Source of the DNA: Lingula anatina
Taxonomy: Eukaryota > Brachiopoda > Lingulata > Lingulida > Lingulidae
Reading direction: 5' to 3'
Assembly: GCF_001039355.2 (NCBI RefSeq)
Contig: NW_019775425.1
Coordinates: 648,899 to 712,898, forward strand
DNA: 64,000 bases
Below, piece by piece: positions 1 to 12,370 of this stretch. The first letter of the stretch is position 1. Each line of letters begins with the position of its first letter. Under the pieces are notes generated by a model. That model did no database searches. It saw only the letters and a program-made list of their open reading frames with translations, and was not told where the DNA came from. The position numbers were made by a program, and so were the translations under genes.

Positions 1-44
1 CAATATAACATGGTAATTTGTCAAAAACATACAAGTTTGTATAC

Positions 45-3000
45 CTGTACATTATGGTCTCCAACATCAAACACGTACTCTTCTCCAAATTTCTCCAGAG
101 TACCACAGAGAGAAAATTTTGCACCAGAATTCTAAAAAATTAGATAGTTGAAATACTGTGCATCATGTTGACTTCGAAGGAGCCTCATAAAATAAAGCAA
201 ACGAAACTGTTAATTATCTACTGCTCATAACTTTAAGAACAATATTATATGGTGTTTTTAAAGGTACATATGAATCAAGCATCAGTGGAGCGTAGATTCC
301 CAGTAACACATAAAAACCACTTCTACTAGTTTCTTATACAGCTCAAATAAATTTGACATGCCAAGGGATAAATCACCCAATCAGCCATAAAAGAGCTTCA
401 GACTGCTCCTTTCTTTAAATTTTTGGTCAAAAATTTAACCTACTTTCATGACCTATTTTTTTGCCCCATTGATATACAGCTTAGAATGCTAGCAGAAAAA
501 TCTGTTCAAATATCATTTTTCAGGTAAAATTAAACAATGCCTTCAGGTAATTCTCTTACTTATACTACTTGAAACTATATGCTGGCATTTGGTTGGCTTT
601 TGTGGCAAAAAATTGACTTCCTATGTATCTTTAATCTTTCAAAGGAAATGTTTCAAATATCAACTACATTATTTGGATTTCACTTTATGTATTTGGAAAG
701 CAAATTATTTAGAAACCCCCAATTATAAAAACAGCTTTTACTTATTGAGCGAGAGATCTCCCCTTATTGTCTGCATTATAAGATGCTCTGTTAAGCAGTA
801 TACCTTTGGTTTCATTTTAGCTTTGGTGAAATTGTAATAAATAAGCTGTCCTGGCAATGTGTACAAATCAACTGGATTTTTCCCAGTGTTATCTTCTTTC
901 TCTGAACTCTTCTTTGCACGCCTACGCCCTATAAAATTGGAAATAATTTAATGTCATGGTAATAAGACATAGAACAAATTGATACCAACTAGAGAGGAGA
1001 GGCCAGAACAGGGACAGGTAGAAACCGTTTGTAGGAGGCTCAAAATTCTACAAGAGAAGCATAAATGCATAAGAATTGAATAATTTTCATAAATATAATC
1101 ATATGCTCCATACATCTTTTGTTTTATTAAATCACAACTGTTTTCTCTTTTTCTTATCGATCATCAGCATTTTAACTAGAAGTTTTTTAAGTATGTGATG
1201 TACCATTTCTGCATCTTACTTTTTACATTTCTTGAATCAAGCCGATCCCCGGGGGTTGAGATGAACACACCTAAAATATTTATTTTGACAAAATTGTAGA
1301 ATTCATATTAAACAAAAGTATTCTGAAATATACCCATGCATCATTTTATGAAAGTAGTCAAACCCCATACTTTTGATTATAAGGATCCACATTATCATGA
1401 AACAAAAATGCAGACACTAACCTTCATTTGAACATGCATCTGCCGAGTTGTTATTGTTCTCATTTTCTAACAGTATGCCACAATTGAGCCCTTTCTGGAT
1501 CAAATAAAACAATGACAGTAGTAACAGGTTTCTCTTTAAATTTCAATTATCCTCAACAATAATAAGAAAACAGGTAATTAATTGTCTTTACTGACAAATT
1601 TGCCCATTTCAAACCGTAAATCTGACAATATTTTCCAAATTTTTTCAGGTGTAGGTTTAGGTTTCATAATGTGATAAACAATTGGGCTACTGATTTCGTC
1701 CTAAAAACATTATTATAGCTTAAAATAAGTAAGGATTATAAACTTAGTCTTTATAATTTATTCTTATAGGCCAAACAAAATTAAGAGCAGTTACTAACAT
1801 GGTACGGAAGACAACTATCAAGTACCTTTAACTTAACTTTTTGCTTCCTGAACTGCTGTAGCGTAAAGTGTCGATCTAGGCTCTGCCTTGAGAGAGGTCC
1901 ACGATCAGCACTCTCAGCACCTGTGCTTGGATCACTGTCAGGTGAATTAGGGAGTTTGTCACCTGCTGCTGGCCTTCTTTGTACTGACACACACTTGATG
2001 AAGAGCCAGTGTACCCAAACAAATGGCAGGTATAGGAAGAAAATCATATTTAAGAATAGCTCTGTGGTCAAACTCATCTTGCTCACAGGTTTTTTCCTGA
2101 TAAAAGAAAAAAGAAAAAAATTATATATACCCCTAGTATATGAGAGCCATTAAAAGTTGAAAGTGTAAGTAAACTAGCATAATAATAAATAAATGAAGAA
2201 CTGATGTTATATCTTTGCCAATATATATAAATATATAAATGAACTATAAAAAAAACTATAAAAAAAAGTCCTACTATAGAGATAATGTGTATAAAGAATT
2301 CCCATTATAAGTTAAAATACATTATGAAACTGATCACCAATGCCTTCATACTTGTTCATCTTGTCTAATTTAAAACATGTTGCTCTTCAAAAGTAAAGGA
2401 AGAAAAAAAGTTGTGACATACGTCAAAGGATTGACAGGCTCTCCAAACTGGTTATATTCCACAGCTATTTCTTGCAACTCTTGCTCATAATAGGCATTCA
2501 GTTTTTGTACATTCCTTGTGAACAGGCACAGTCCAAAAGCAGCCACCCTTCTAGACACCATTATACCAACCCATGCTTTAAGGATTCCTTAAAATGAGAC
2601 AAAAGTAATTTACTTGAACAGTATGAAAATGAATTCAAAATATCACTTTTTTCTTGTCCATTAAAAGTTATGTACTTATTTTATATGCACTGGTACAATA
2701 ATCAAACAATAAAGGTATACCTAAACTGAGAAGAGCAATGACCACAGCCAACACAGTGTTGATGGTTGTTTTGGCTCCAAATGGCAACTGCCTGTATAAG
2801 TGCTGTCTCCTAGGCACAGGGCCTGTGAACCCTGCCATGTGGTAGTCTGCTTCAGAAAGAGGCTCACAAACCAAACTTTCCGACATGCACTGGAAAAGAT
2901 TCCATTTACATAAGATCACCAGTTTCTTTGTAGTACATACATAAATACCAAATTTATACATTCTTATCACACAAAAGATAAACGATTAAGCCTTATTACT

Positions 3001-5056
3001 TATTTACACATTCAGTCAAATTGGACATACTCCAACTCTGAGGATTCTTGATGTATAAAACTTTAAAATAATGGTCTCATATCAATCTTTTTGTACACAT
3101 ATCAACATATTACTTACTGCCCTAAAAATAAAAGATTCAGACATTAGTCTGGATTAAAATATATCTGAACATTCAGAGTGGAACAAAACATATCTGCCAG
3201 GAATACAAGGCCTGCCTTAGGCTTCATCAAAACATAAAAACAATCTTGTAATTCCATGATTCTAATAAAAAAAAAGATCATGTCTGATAAACAAAAAAAT
3301 GAAAAGTTCAGTTATTGGGTTAAATTTTTGACCAAAAAAGTCTTTACCTTACACTGACAGTTGGCAAGACAGACACATCTGCTGCCTTTCTTCATTTTGA
3401 TGGTTCTCCGAGCAACAACTGCATGCTTATGGCCAACAACTACAACTGAAACAATAGGATACCAACAAACAAAATGTCAAATTCTTATACAGAATAACAG
3501 AATACTATTTTATCTGTGCAAATGTATTCAACTGATTGAAATTAGATGTTGATTTTTGCTAAGACATAACTATTACAGCATCCAAGCCCCCCTTGATGAG
3601 CATGAAATAAATATTATTGGTCAGCAAATTCTTCGAAGGTGACAGCCATTAACCAGTCCCTTATTATGTAGAGCAAGTGAGGTATTTACTACATAGACCT
3701 TCCAGTTTTTCCAGTGGGGAAAACGAGTCACAAACATATAGATACATTTAATTAAGCTGATGTCACTAGTGGGCTGGATTTGGTCTTAAAGTGCAATTTA
3801 AGAACACAAGTGATCTTACACGATCAGCAGTAGTCTTAAAATGGACTGAATCTGCTTTTAAGATCAAAAATGATCTAACATCTACTAAAGTGGTCAAGCA
3901 GTTTCCTCCCCTCACAATGGGGGATACCTCCCCTCACAATAGAGGATGCCTCTGCTCACAATAGGAGAATGTGTAAGAGGAGTGTATGTCTTATGATCAC
4001 GGTCTGTGGCCTGAATATCCCGCGGCGTAATTACTGGCAGCGCGAGCCAGTTACTATAAGTTACTATAAGTAACTGGCTCGCGCTGCCAGTAATTACACG
4101 GCGGGATATTTAGGGCACAGACCGTGATCATAAGATAGCGCAAATAGAAAATAGAAATTAGAAAATAGACATTGCATGTGAACGAAGCCTAAGACTATTT
4201 GTGAACTTAAATTGCACTTTAAGACCAAATCAAGCCCACTAGTGTGTGTTTGATAAGCTGAATGTGACACAGATCAAGATCAGCTGGTTCATATAGATAG
4301 CCTCTGCTGTTTTTTTTTCTCTCTTGGACATGAAAATAAAAGACTGAAACCTCAAGGTTGCCTGTGACCCATGCAGGATCAAATTAGAAAAAAAAACTTG
4401 CTTCACTAATTTTTTTCACCCTGAGATTAAAAAAAATGATGATGACTTAATTACCTCTACCTGGCATACAACTTTTCACCCAAACTATAAAAAGCATAGA
4501 CATGCAGATACAAACTTGTGTGTGGTTCTACCAGATAATGTATAAAACAAAGACAACATTTGCTTTTGAAAAACTTAATTGTGTTAGATAAGTCTTCAAG
4601 TTATTATTACCTTGGCACTCTTTCGCTTCAGAATGTTTGGTCAACTTTCCTGAATAGTGAAATGAGTGAAGCTGGCGAGGCCCCACTGTTGCTGCCTTTA
4701 TCGTTTTCTTGCTCAAGCTGCAATTGACCAGTTTAATAGTGAAACGTGTTGAAACTATTCCTCTGTTAAATACATCTGTCTTAATTGTAGTGGAACTCTT
4801 GCCATTTACAATCACTACTTTGATGATCTGAAGAAGCAACCTAAAAGAGGAAATAATGTCAAAAGAAGGTGTGTACTGTGGTGTTTCAATAACACATAGA
4901 TTCTGCAAATAATAAGTACCAAATTATTACTCTGAAGTATACATAAATCCACCTTAGTTTGCACCTTCCAAAACTGAAATGTTTTTAACTGGATTATATG
5001 AATGTAATTTTAGTAGCTTGAACTCATATCATAAAGGCTTGTGCATTAACAAGCAC

Positions 5057-5091
<35 letters not shown>

Positions 5092-8000
5092 CACAAACAC
5101 ACTGGCATCCATTGTTAGTTGCATAAAAATATCCTACTTACTCCCCCTTCACCACACTCAACCTGTCAGCATTAATTTCCACCTGTACTACCACTCTGTG
5201 GTTTCCTTCATGCTTAAATCTTAACCATTGTTCTCCTGTGGTAGTATTGCGTACAAATGGATCATTGGCCAAGGAAGCAAAGTTTGACAGCCAGTATTTT
5301 CCCTTCTGTCCTGACAGACGTTTTTCCTGCAAAGTTCAGACAAAGTTATAAGGTTTAGATGTGTTTCATTTTTCTTTCTTTTTTTCTTGAAATCTAAACA
5401 AACTGTTGTGAATGTTTACAAATACTGAGATCCTGTGAAATCAACTACAACTGCAGTGTTTCATTAAACCAACATTACATGAAACAAAACCATAATATTA
5501 ACTTTACCTTAAAGAAAAAATACTATTAATGAACCAATGCTACAGGTATATCCAAAATCAACAGATAAAAAAAACAAACAGGACTGTATATTTTCACCTC
5601 ATCATGTAACCATAGATCCATGGGCTGATTGTTCAAACAACTGGATGGAAAGAAGAAGACAGGAAAGATAGAAAAAGAGACAGAGAGAGAAATCAGAAAA
5701 TTGAAAATGTGATCAAAAGACTCACAGCAATAAATCATATCTAATCTACAGCAAACACTTTTTCTAGGCATGATCAATCTACTATATCCTAATTAACATG
5801 TGCAAACCATGTTAATATCACTATGTTGCCAAGCAATTACCATATTCTGGAAAAAAATGCACGGTATGACCAGATGTACTGTTTTGGTTGTTAATATCTG
5901 GAAAAGACAAGTACCTCTGAGCTGGCTGAGTGCATCTCTTTGTCTGTTTTTGGAAGGCTGTGTATGACACTCCAATTCTATCACAGTGGGTCCCTTCACG
6001 TTCAATGAGGGTTTGATTCACAAGCAGAATGCTATGTTCAATTGTCTGAAACAAATTTCAGTGAAAGATAAGACACTTGAACTAGTTCAAGAAAAGTGAG
6101 TGCTCCGTTTATGGCTCAATGTACAGATACTGAGTCTGTACATGAAAACGCTGAAGCCTTTAACAAGTATGACAGTCAATTAACAATAAATTTTAATCAT
6201 GCACAACAGGTAACATGGTCAATAAGATTAGTTTTGAAATATGTACGTGCAAGCCCAGGGAGAAATACATACCTGCAAGCCCACAGAGAAATATGTACAT
6301 GGAAATTAAGCTCTTAAATATTTCTCACCTTTGAAGTAGTAAGAAGAGAATATATACAACAGCTGAATATGTATTAACAGAGTATTCCCTCTCTATTATT
6401 TGTGTAGCAAACTGTGTGGTACCTGTAACTGTGGAGGCAAGTTTTCCTTGGTAATATTTGGGTGTGGCTGAGGAACCAGTAATAGCTTATTTTCTCGGTC
6501 CAAAGGATGTTCATTGTCAACCACAAGGCTTGAGAGACTAAAGAGTTCCCTATAGGCAACCATTACCTGTTGAAAATATTCATATAATTTTTAAAGTTAA
6601 TAACATACAGTCTGCCTTTCTATATCATTTTCATTATATTTCAATTAAAAAAGATTTGAGGTATACAGACAAAAAAAAATCAAACCAATGACCTCTTCAT
6701 TATTGCCATAAAACACTAACCTATACCATGTCATTTTTTTCGATCCAGAAAATAAACCTATTTCCTATATTGCCACCATGATATCTTAGTCATAAAGATA
6801 CCTTATTTCCAGCCATATCAACTGTCTTCTCTGTGCTGACATGAAGTGGACGTCCAGTGGTTATTTCAGACCATCTCCTGTTTGAATCAGCTTTATCCAC
6901 CTGTTGGAATACCTGGACAGAGAACCCTTGGTGAAGACGAGGTTGCCCAAGGCTGTTCACACTGTACCTTCATAGGTTATATAAGGTAAGATTGATGAAA
7001 GTCAAATGAATGGTAATATTGGATAGGGTAGATAGAGTCAAAAGACAGTGTATTGTTATTTGAAAACCAGGCAGCAAAATGTCAAATGTGTTAACCCGAT
7101 CCCAAACAACTGTAGAATATTCAAAAGCAAACAGTGAATCAGTTTTTCAGATACCCTAGGCCTGTTAAAACAAACTTTATTGTTTTGATAATTAAACCCA
7201 GTTTTAGCAGAGCAAAGGAATAAATCCAAGGCCCATCAAAGCCTACATCAACTTAGCTTACCAGAGTGGATCATACTTCAAGCAATGAGCACTGGAATAT
7301 CTATGGTTCCCCTGATCAGGGTGATCTTTCAATTCTTTGCAATCCTGACCTCCCCTGGGATGGTAACGACTAGTGCTCTCATTACAATGACAGCAAAACC
7401 CCTGAGAAAGTACCAGATATGAAGGTTTTTAACCACCTAATTTAGACAAGATTTGGGGTTGTTGGAAAAACGAAAAAAAAAAAAAAAAATGGAACACTGG
7501 CATCATGACTGCAATTGTGGGCCAATTAAGGTGTAAAACTTACAACCTAAAATTTGTTTTCTGATTTAAATCTGAAAAAAAATGTCTGTAAATTGATAGA
7601 TAAGTGAATGGCACTAAAAATCAGACACTAAAGCAGATACTAAAATATATGAGTACACTGGTAATATTGTGTGGTATTTAAGTACTCTATAAGATTCAGA
7701 AAACAATTTTGGAGATCTTCCAATTTTTATAAATATCCCAGAATTGTTGGGTAAAATAAGATTTGTCAGTCAATCTCAGAACTATGCTTTTTGCTGAATT
7801 ATTTCATATTCTCATCACCTGACTGTGTAAAACCAGTTTTCCTTTATGATAGGAATGCCCGCATGTGGAATTATCACATCCACTATATTCCTCTGTATTG
7901 TCCTTCTGTAGAATTACTTCATATGCTTTGTTGTTCACACTCTGTAAATAATCAGAATTTGAAGAAAAGGTTCTCAGATACTGCTTGTTACCCAAGTTAT

Positions 8001-8620
8001 AGCACTGATGCTAAAGTAATTTTAAATTATACATGCAGTATCGGTTTTCTTTATAAAAAAATAGATGGCTAAATTATTAACCCACATCACCATCACATAC
8101 TTACATACAGATACCTCAGTGGATATATTAATGTGACTTCTTCCAGATATATTTTCAAAACCAATGGGTTATACAGCTGCAAGACCTCTCCAGTTGTGTT
8201 ATCTTCAACACTGGTCACTTTAACATACTCTGGTTCAGGAGATATCTGAAATAACAAATGAAATTAAATAACAAAAAAACAACTACTTGTGATAAAATTC
8301 AAAACCTGATTAACAAATATAGTCAACAACTCTTGTTATTCATTTATTTCAGAATTTCAGAAATATCTTGTAGATTGACCCTAGATTCAAAACTATCTAT
8401 ATGCCTTGCACCTTGTTACTGTCCACCAGTGTAACTGTAAGAACCAGTTTATATTGGCATGGTTCTACACTTAAATTCTTCATGATCCCAGCTTGCTGGC
8501 ATTGCTGCCATTTACTCTGTATCATAAACTTTGGCATGGTATTTTTTTTCTGCTCTTGGCTCCATCTTGTCACTAAAGTCAATGTAAAAACTGACCAAAG
8601 AATAACCCATTTGGTCTCAC
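45..8620 (-). CDS. HAP2: HAP2/GCS1 gamete membrane fusion protein, 17 exons, both ends missing
   Basis: HAP2/GCS1 is the sperm or minus-gamete plasma-membrane protein that drives gamete fusion and is structurally a class II fusogen. Exons in transcript order: 8620-8412, 8245-8105, 7941-7819, 7401-7262, 6967-6802, 6566-6423, 6045-5915, 5640-5598, 5326-5163, 4840-4611, 3445-3348, 2889-2721, 2587-2422, 2096-1826, 1494-1422, 928-804, 131-45. All have GT-AG ends and every phase joins, giving about 826 codons. The family assignment rests on the HAP2-GCS1 domain order: a Cys-rich GFCCHC stretch (7401-7384), HCLKYDPLWYSV (across 7262/6967), then CDRIGVSYTAFQKQTKRC and SCLNNQP (6045-5598). The first exon seen starts with a hydrophobic run (WVILWSVFTLTLV) that looks like a signal peptide core; its Met must lie in an upstream exon I could not find. 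A Cys knot (CVCLANCQCKC) precedes two hydrophobic segments (2760-2555 and 2060-2010). The last exons (1494-45) are less certain but stay in phase. Confidence 0.9.
3764..4244. mobile_element. MITE-like foldback element in a HAP2 intron
   Basis: The element is bounded by near-perfect inverted repeats of about 40 bp beginning CACTAGTGGGCT; the left arm reads GGATTTGGTCTTAAAGTGCA and the right arm is its complement with few changes. A second, inner palindrome spans 3990-4135, with arms around the motif ACTGGCTCGCGCTGCCAG. There is no coding capacity, so it is a non-autonomous DNA element. A TGT on each side may be the target duplication, but this is weak because the terminus itself is palindromic. 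It sits between the HAP2 exons at 4840-4611 and 3445-3348, so splicing removes it. Confidence 0.85.
5052..5102. repeat. (CA)n microsatellite
   Basis: About 25 CA units interrupted twice by an AA, in the HAP2 intron between the exons ending at 5163 and starting at 4840. Confidence 0.95.
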
Positions 8621-10004
8621 CTAAAAATAAAAAGACAAATAATGATTTTTGTTTACATGCATATATGAACTTAACACCAGCCTACAAAATATCTACCTGT
8701 CCACAACTTTTAAACCAGGACAACCTTTACAGCTTTAACACACATTTCTCAAAGTGATCTGCCCACACTGAATATATACTTTTTTACATTCTGCCCACAT
8801 CCACATTGGGATGATGGTTACCTATCACCCAGACCCCCCTCCTCAGTCACTAGTATTGTGGGGCAGAATGTTATCCACAAAATTATATCTTGATTCTGAT
8901 TTCCATTTATTTGGCATCACAGCGACAAGCATCTCTGAGAGTCTCTGTATAGTGAAGTGGCCTTCTACCTCAATAATAGAAGTAAGCTTTCTCTGAGGGG
9001 GCATCTCGATAGTCCGAAGGTTCATTGGTCCGAAAAGTGGTAACATTTTCATCGATTTTTTAAACAAGGGTTCATTGGTCCGAAGGTTCTATAGTGAATA
9101 TTTGGACTATTGAACCTTCGGACTATTGCTACGGCCCCTTCTCTGACTTGAATTGTTAGCACATTGCATTGATCATTAGTAACTGCTGGTCATGGAAATG
9201 TCACAAATCTGCTTTCATTAGATTCATCATTGTGTTGACAACGCAATGATCAAATTAACTTCATACTAGCCCAGGCAGATAAAAAGGAGACTGCGACACG
9301 CTGTATAAGGATGATGTTCCCTTAAAAAAGAAAATGACATCCTTAAAGGAAGTTAGAACAATATTTTACACACTTAGTTAGGTTATTACTGAGGAGGAGG
9401 GGGAGGACGGGAAGGGGGAGGTAAAATGGCGGATTGACCTGCACTTCTCTCTTCTTTATATCAGCGGCTGATATCTACAATCTGAGATAATTGACTTTCT
9501 TCAAGATAAACGGTAGATTTTGCTTATACTGACCCAGTGACATATTATTTCCCTGTTTGTTGTCTTCAAATGATCTTTATTGTTGCACACCTGCTCCAGC
9601 ACGTCATGGCCGAAAGCAAAGAATGCGCTGACTTTACTTAGTAACCTTGACCTACATATATGGTCCATGAAAATCACTCGGAACTACTCGGATGTCTCCG
9701 CACTCGACAATGGAGTATGGAGCTTGCGGAATGAGCCGAGGATTGCCGATTGCCAGGAAAATAGGACGTGACGTCATTAACTGAATGGCTGAGAGGGGTA
9801 TTTCAGATTTAGATAATGCAAGCAAAATCTATCTGAAATGGACATTTGACTAACCAACTACAATTTACAAAGTAGTTCTAAACCTATTTTCTCTGACAAA
9901 TAATATTAAGCCCGACATTATCTCGGTCTATTTATAATGAGCTTCACCCAAATTCATAGCAATATGGGAAACGGCAATTTAGTCGTCAGACAAACAAATT
10001 CGCT
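8621..10004. other. 5' flank of HAP2, no gene recognised
   Basis: The missing first HAP2 exon and promoter should lie here or further right, but no Met-containing exon with a matching donor phase (one base short of a codon) could be singled out. A purine-rich tract (about 9390-9425) is followed by AAAATGGCGG (about 9424-9433), which matches a YY1-type motif often seen near transcription starts. A foldback repeat (8996-9137) occupies the proximal part. A stretch at 9678-9755 recurs at 34748-34828. Confidence 0.5.
8996..9137. repeat. Foldback repeat family 1, copy 1
   Basis: The left end runs GGGGGCATCTCGATAGTCCG and then GAAGGTTCATTGGTCCGAA, which occurs twice in direct orientation. The right end carries the same unit inverted (TTGAACCTTCGGACTATTGC) and closes with TACGGCCCC. 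Nearly the same sequence stands at 12208-12370, with partial copies at 10981-11010, 27961-28056 and 41053-41147. No coding capacity is seen. Confidence 0.85.
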
Positions 10005-10805
10005 CCCAGTAGGGAGGTCAGGTCACACCGCTCACGCGGTCGAAAACGGGAAAAAATCTAACCTCGCTGTTTGTTTTCCAGCATAACTTCCAAGTTTTTG
10101 ATCCTATGATAAATATGAAAATATATTTTAAAAGTGCATTGAATGGGCTTTCTTACAATATGTGTAAAAATGCATTATTTCTCTGTTGTAAGCCCCTAGC
10201 CACGAAAATGCTGTGAGAAATCGCTGGTGATTTCACTTCCTCGTTTGGTTTCCACTATTTACGAATTTTCCTCAACATGCGCGTTTCGCGCCATTTTTCT
10301 AAAAGCTCCGTACGGCGTCCCGGATGTTTTTTCCTCGTATTTGGACACATATTCATGAGGAGAATGAAACAAGCGTTCGAGTGAGGGGTTACAGAAGTTT
10401 ACTCAACCGAAAACAGCAACCAAAACTAGCTTGTTAAGTTTTTAATCGTGTTTTAGAGTTAGAATAACGAATTTCTGAAAGTTCTGTAACCCCTACCTAA
10501 ATTTTTTTACTAATTCTCGGTTCAAATCAGTTTTTTATTTATCATTTTTTGGTAAGATAGAGCCGTAACAGCCGTTTGAAAATCAGTGACTTTGATCTTA
10601 CCGCAAACAAAATGGCGAACGCACCAAGCTGCTCTGCTTATAAAACAGCAACTACACTTTCAGTACCGAAAGAAGATCAAGATATTAGAATATCTAATCA
10701 GAAAATCTTTGAATTGTTGACGAAACCCAAGGATATTGATAAAACGTGTGCAATTCAAGAATATACAGTTTATTTTATTTTTCAAACAAATTACGTACGA
10801 TGTTT

Positions 10806-10961
10806 AGGCCCGTAGCCAGGGGGGATTCGAAAGAACTGCCCTTTTTGCTGGGAAAAGGTCCACTCTGGGTACTATTTGATCTATGTACTTGATGATTTTA
10901 TGGTAAAAGGTCCACTTTTTCAGAAAACGAACCCCCCTCTTAAATTGCTGGCTACAGGCCT
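10806..10961. repeat. Small foldback repeat
   Basis: AGGCCCGTAGCCAGGGGGG at the left is mirrored by CCCCCCTCTTAAATTGCTGG followed by CTACAGGCCT at the right, giving inverted ends of about 20 bp around some 115 bp of non-coding sequence. This looks like a MITE remnant. Confidence 0.6.
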
Positions 10962-11375
10962 GATGTTGATGGGCCTAATGATTGAACCTTCGGACTATTG
11001 CTACGGCCCCATTTCACCTTTGAACTCGTTAGTGATTATAAAAAGGGGAATCTTAATTAAAATCATGGAGATATGAAAAACTCTAGAATGGTAAATGACA
11101 GTCAAACAAAGTGAACAAAAGTAGTATCTATTTATTTTTGCTTAGCAAAAATAAAAAAGGAAAATTCCTAAAACTGCCATTACGTTATGGCAGTCTGTCA
11201 AAATAATCTTGCTGGTTTTTGTATTACCTAGCTGCTATGATGTCCAATATCAATTAAATTTTTTTGGCAAAATGATAACTTTCCAAAATCGGATATTACT
11301 TATTTTCATCGTGCATTCTGGCAATTTTCACTAGTTAAACCTTAAATTGTATATGCAGTTGTCTTTGTAATATTG

Positions 11376-11714
11376 GTTGCCATGGCAACAGTGACATGGT
11401 ATTTGTTTACTATTTAACTTAAATTCATAAATTGAGTACAAAAAGTGTTTCCCACTTCATAATCAGTTAAAAATTTGATTATAATGTTTAAAAAATAATT
11501 CAAACTGTTACCATAGCAACAGTTATCATAATGACTATTTCCATAGCAACAGATACATTACAAGCCATTATTTTTGTTTTTTAGTGATGGCACATTTTTT
11601 AGAATCATTTTCATCCAAAAGTAGCCTTTGGGCAGTGATGCTGAAGCTTTAAGGTTGAAAAATAAAAAATAGTATTGATCGCTATTGATATTTAGCAACG
11701 GTTGCCATGGAAAT
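11376..11714. promoter_or_regulatory. Cluster of four X-box (RFX-type) motifs
   Basis: The sequence GTTGCCATGGCAAC (11376-11389) is a perfect palindromic X-box. GTTACCATAGCAAC (11507-11520) also fits the RFX consensus. TTTCCATAGCAAC (11538-11550) and GTTGCCATGGAAA (11701-11713) each match on one half. RFX factors bind such sites in ciliary gene promoters. No promoter is identified next to them, and they lie inside a possible transposon, so function is unproven. Confidence 0.4.
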
Positions 11715-12207
11715 AATGAATAAATTACAGAAAATGATACCTTGTCAGATTCTTCTTGGCATAGTGTAACTTTCCAGAAAATTTCAAATGGATATTTTAC
11801 TCCATTCAAAAGTTATGCCAATTTTGTTTAATTGATTAGGCAATTAGGTGACACTTTTGGCTTCTACTGTTACATATGCTTGCATATAAGACTTTTTCAA
11901 AATTCTGTGGCCGACTAGCATTCTTGAAAATTTAATAACTTTTGATTGGCTTGCTTGATTTTCAAAAATTAAAATGTTTTGGAAAGCTCATGAATTTCTC
12001 TATGAAATAAGATCACTTTGGCTGATATTTATGTTACTATCAAAGTTGACCTGACCTCCCTACTCCCAGAGGCATATTCAAGCCAGTATTCTCACTCCTG
12101 ACTGTTTGAGCATGGGAGTGTGTTGAAAATCTCCGACGGAAAGAAATCGAGGAATGTCATCCTCAGTAAGGCCTTACCGCCGCCTAGCCGAGAAGTAGGC
12201 TACACTG

Positions 12208-12370
12208 AGGGGGGGGCGTCTCGATAGTCCGAAGGTTCATTGGTCCGAAAAGTGGTAACATTTTCATCGATTTTTTAAACAAGGGTTCATTGGGCCGAAG
12301 GTTCTATAGTGAATATTCGGACCAATGAACCTTCGGACTATTGAACCTTCGGACTATTGCTACGGCCCCC
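12208..12370. repeat. Foldback repeat family 1, copy 2
   Basis: The fullest copy of the family: GGGGGGCGTCTCGATAGTCC at the left, two direct GAAGGTTCATTGG units, then three inverted units and a GCTACGGCCCCC end. It is nearly identical to 8996-9137 in the left two thirds but has an extra inverted unit near the right end. Confidence 0.85.

Larger units (their letters stand above)
10005..12069. mobile_element. Possible non-autonomous DNA element, ~2.06 kb, inverted ends
   Basis: CCCAGTAGGGAGGTCAGGTCA at 10005-10025 is matched in inverted orientation at 12047-12069 (TGACCTGACCTCCCTACTCC). The ends could bound one element or be two solo ends. The interior has no transposase-like protein. It contains a small foldback (10806-10961), a fragment of repeat family 1 (10981-11010), four X-box-like motifs (11376-11714) and an 79-codon ORF at 10576-10815 that I do not recognise. 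Clear target duplications are not visible. Confidence 0.45.

Noticed and set aside
10576-10815. Frame starting MANAPSCSAYKTATT with a plausible start context
   Set aside because: No recognisable family, no downstream exon or clear donor, and it lies inside a possible mobile element.
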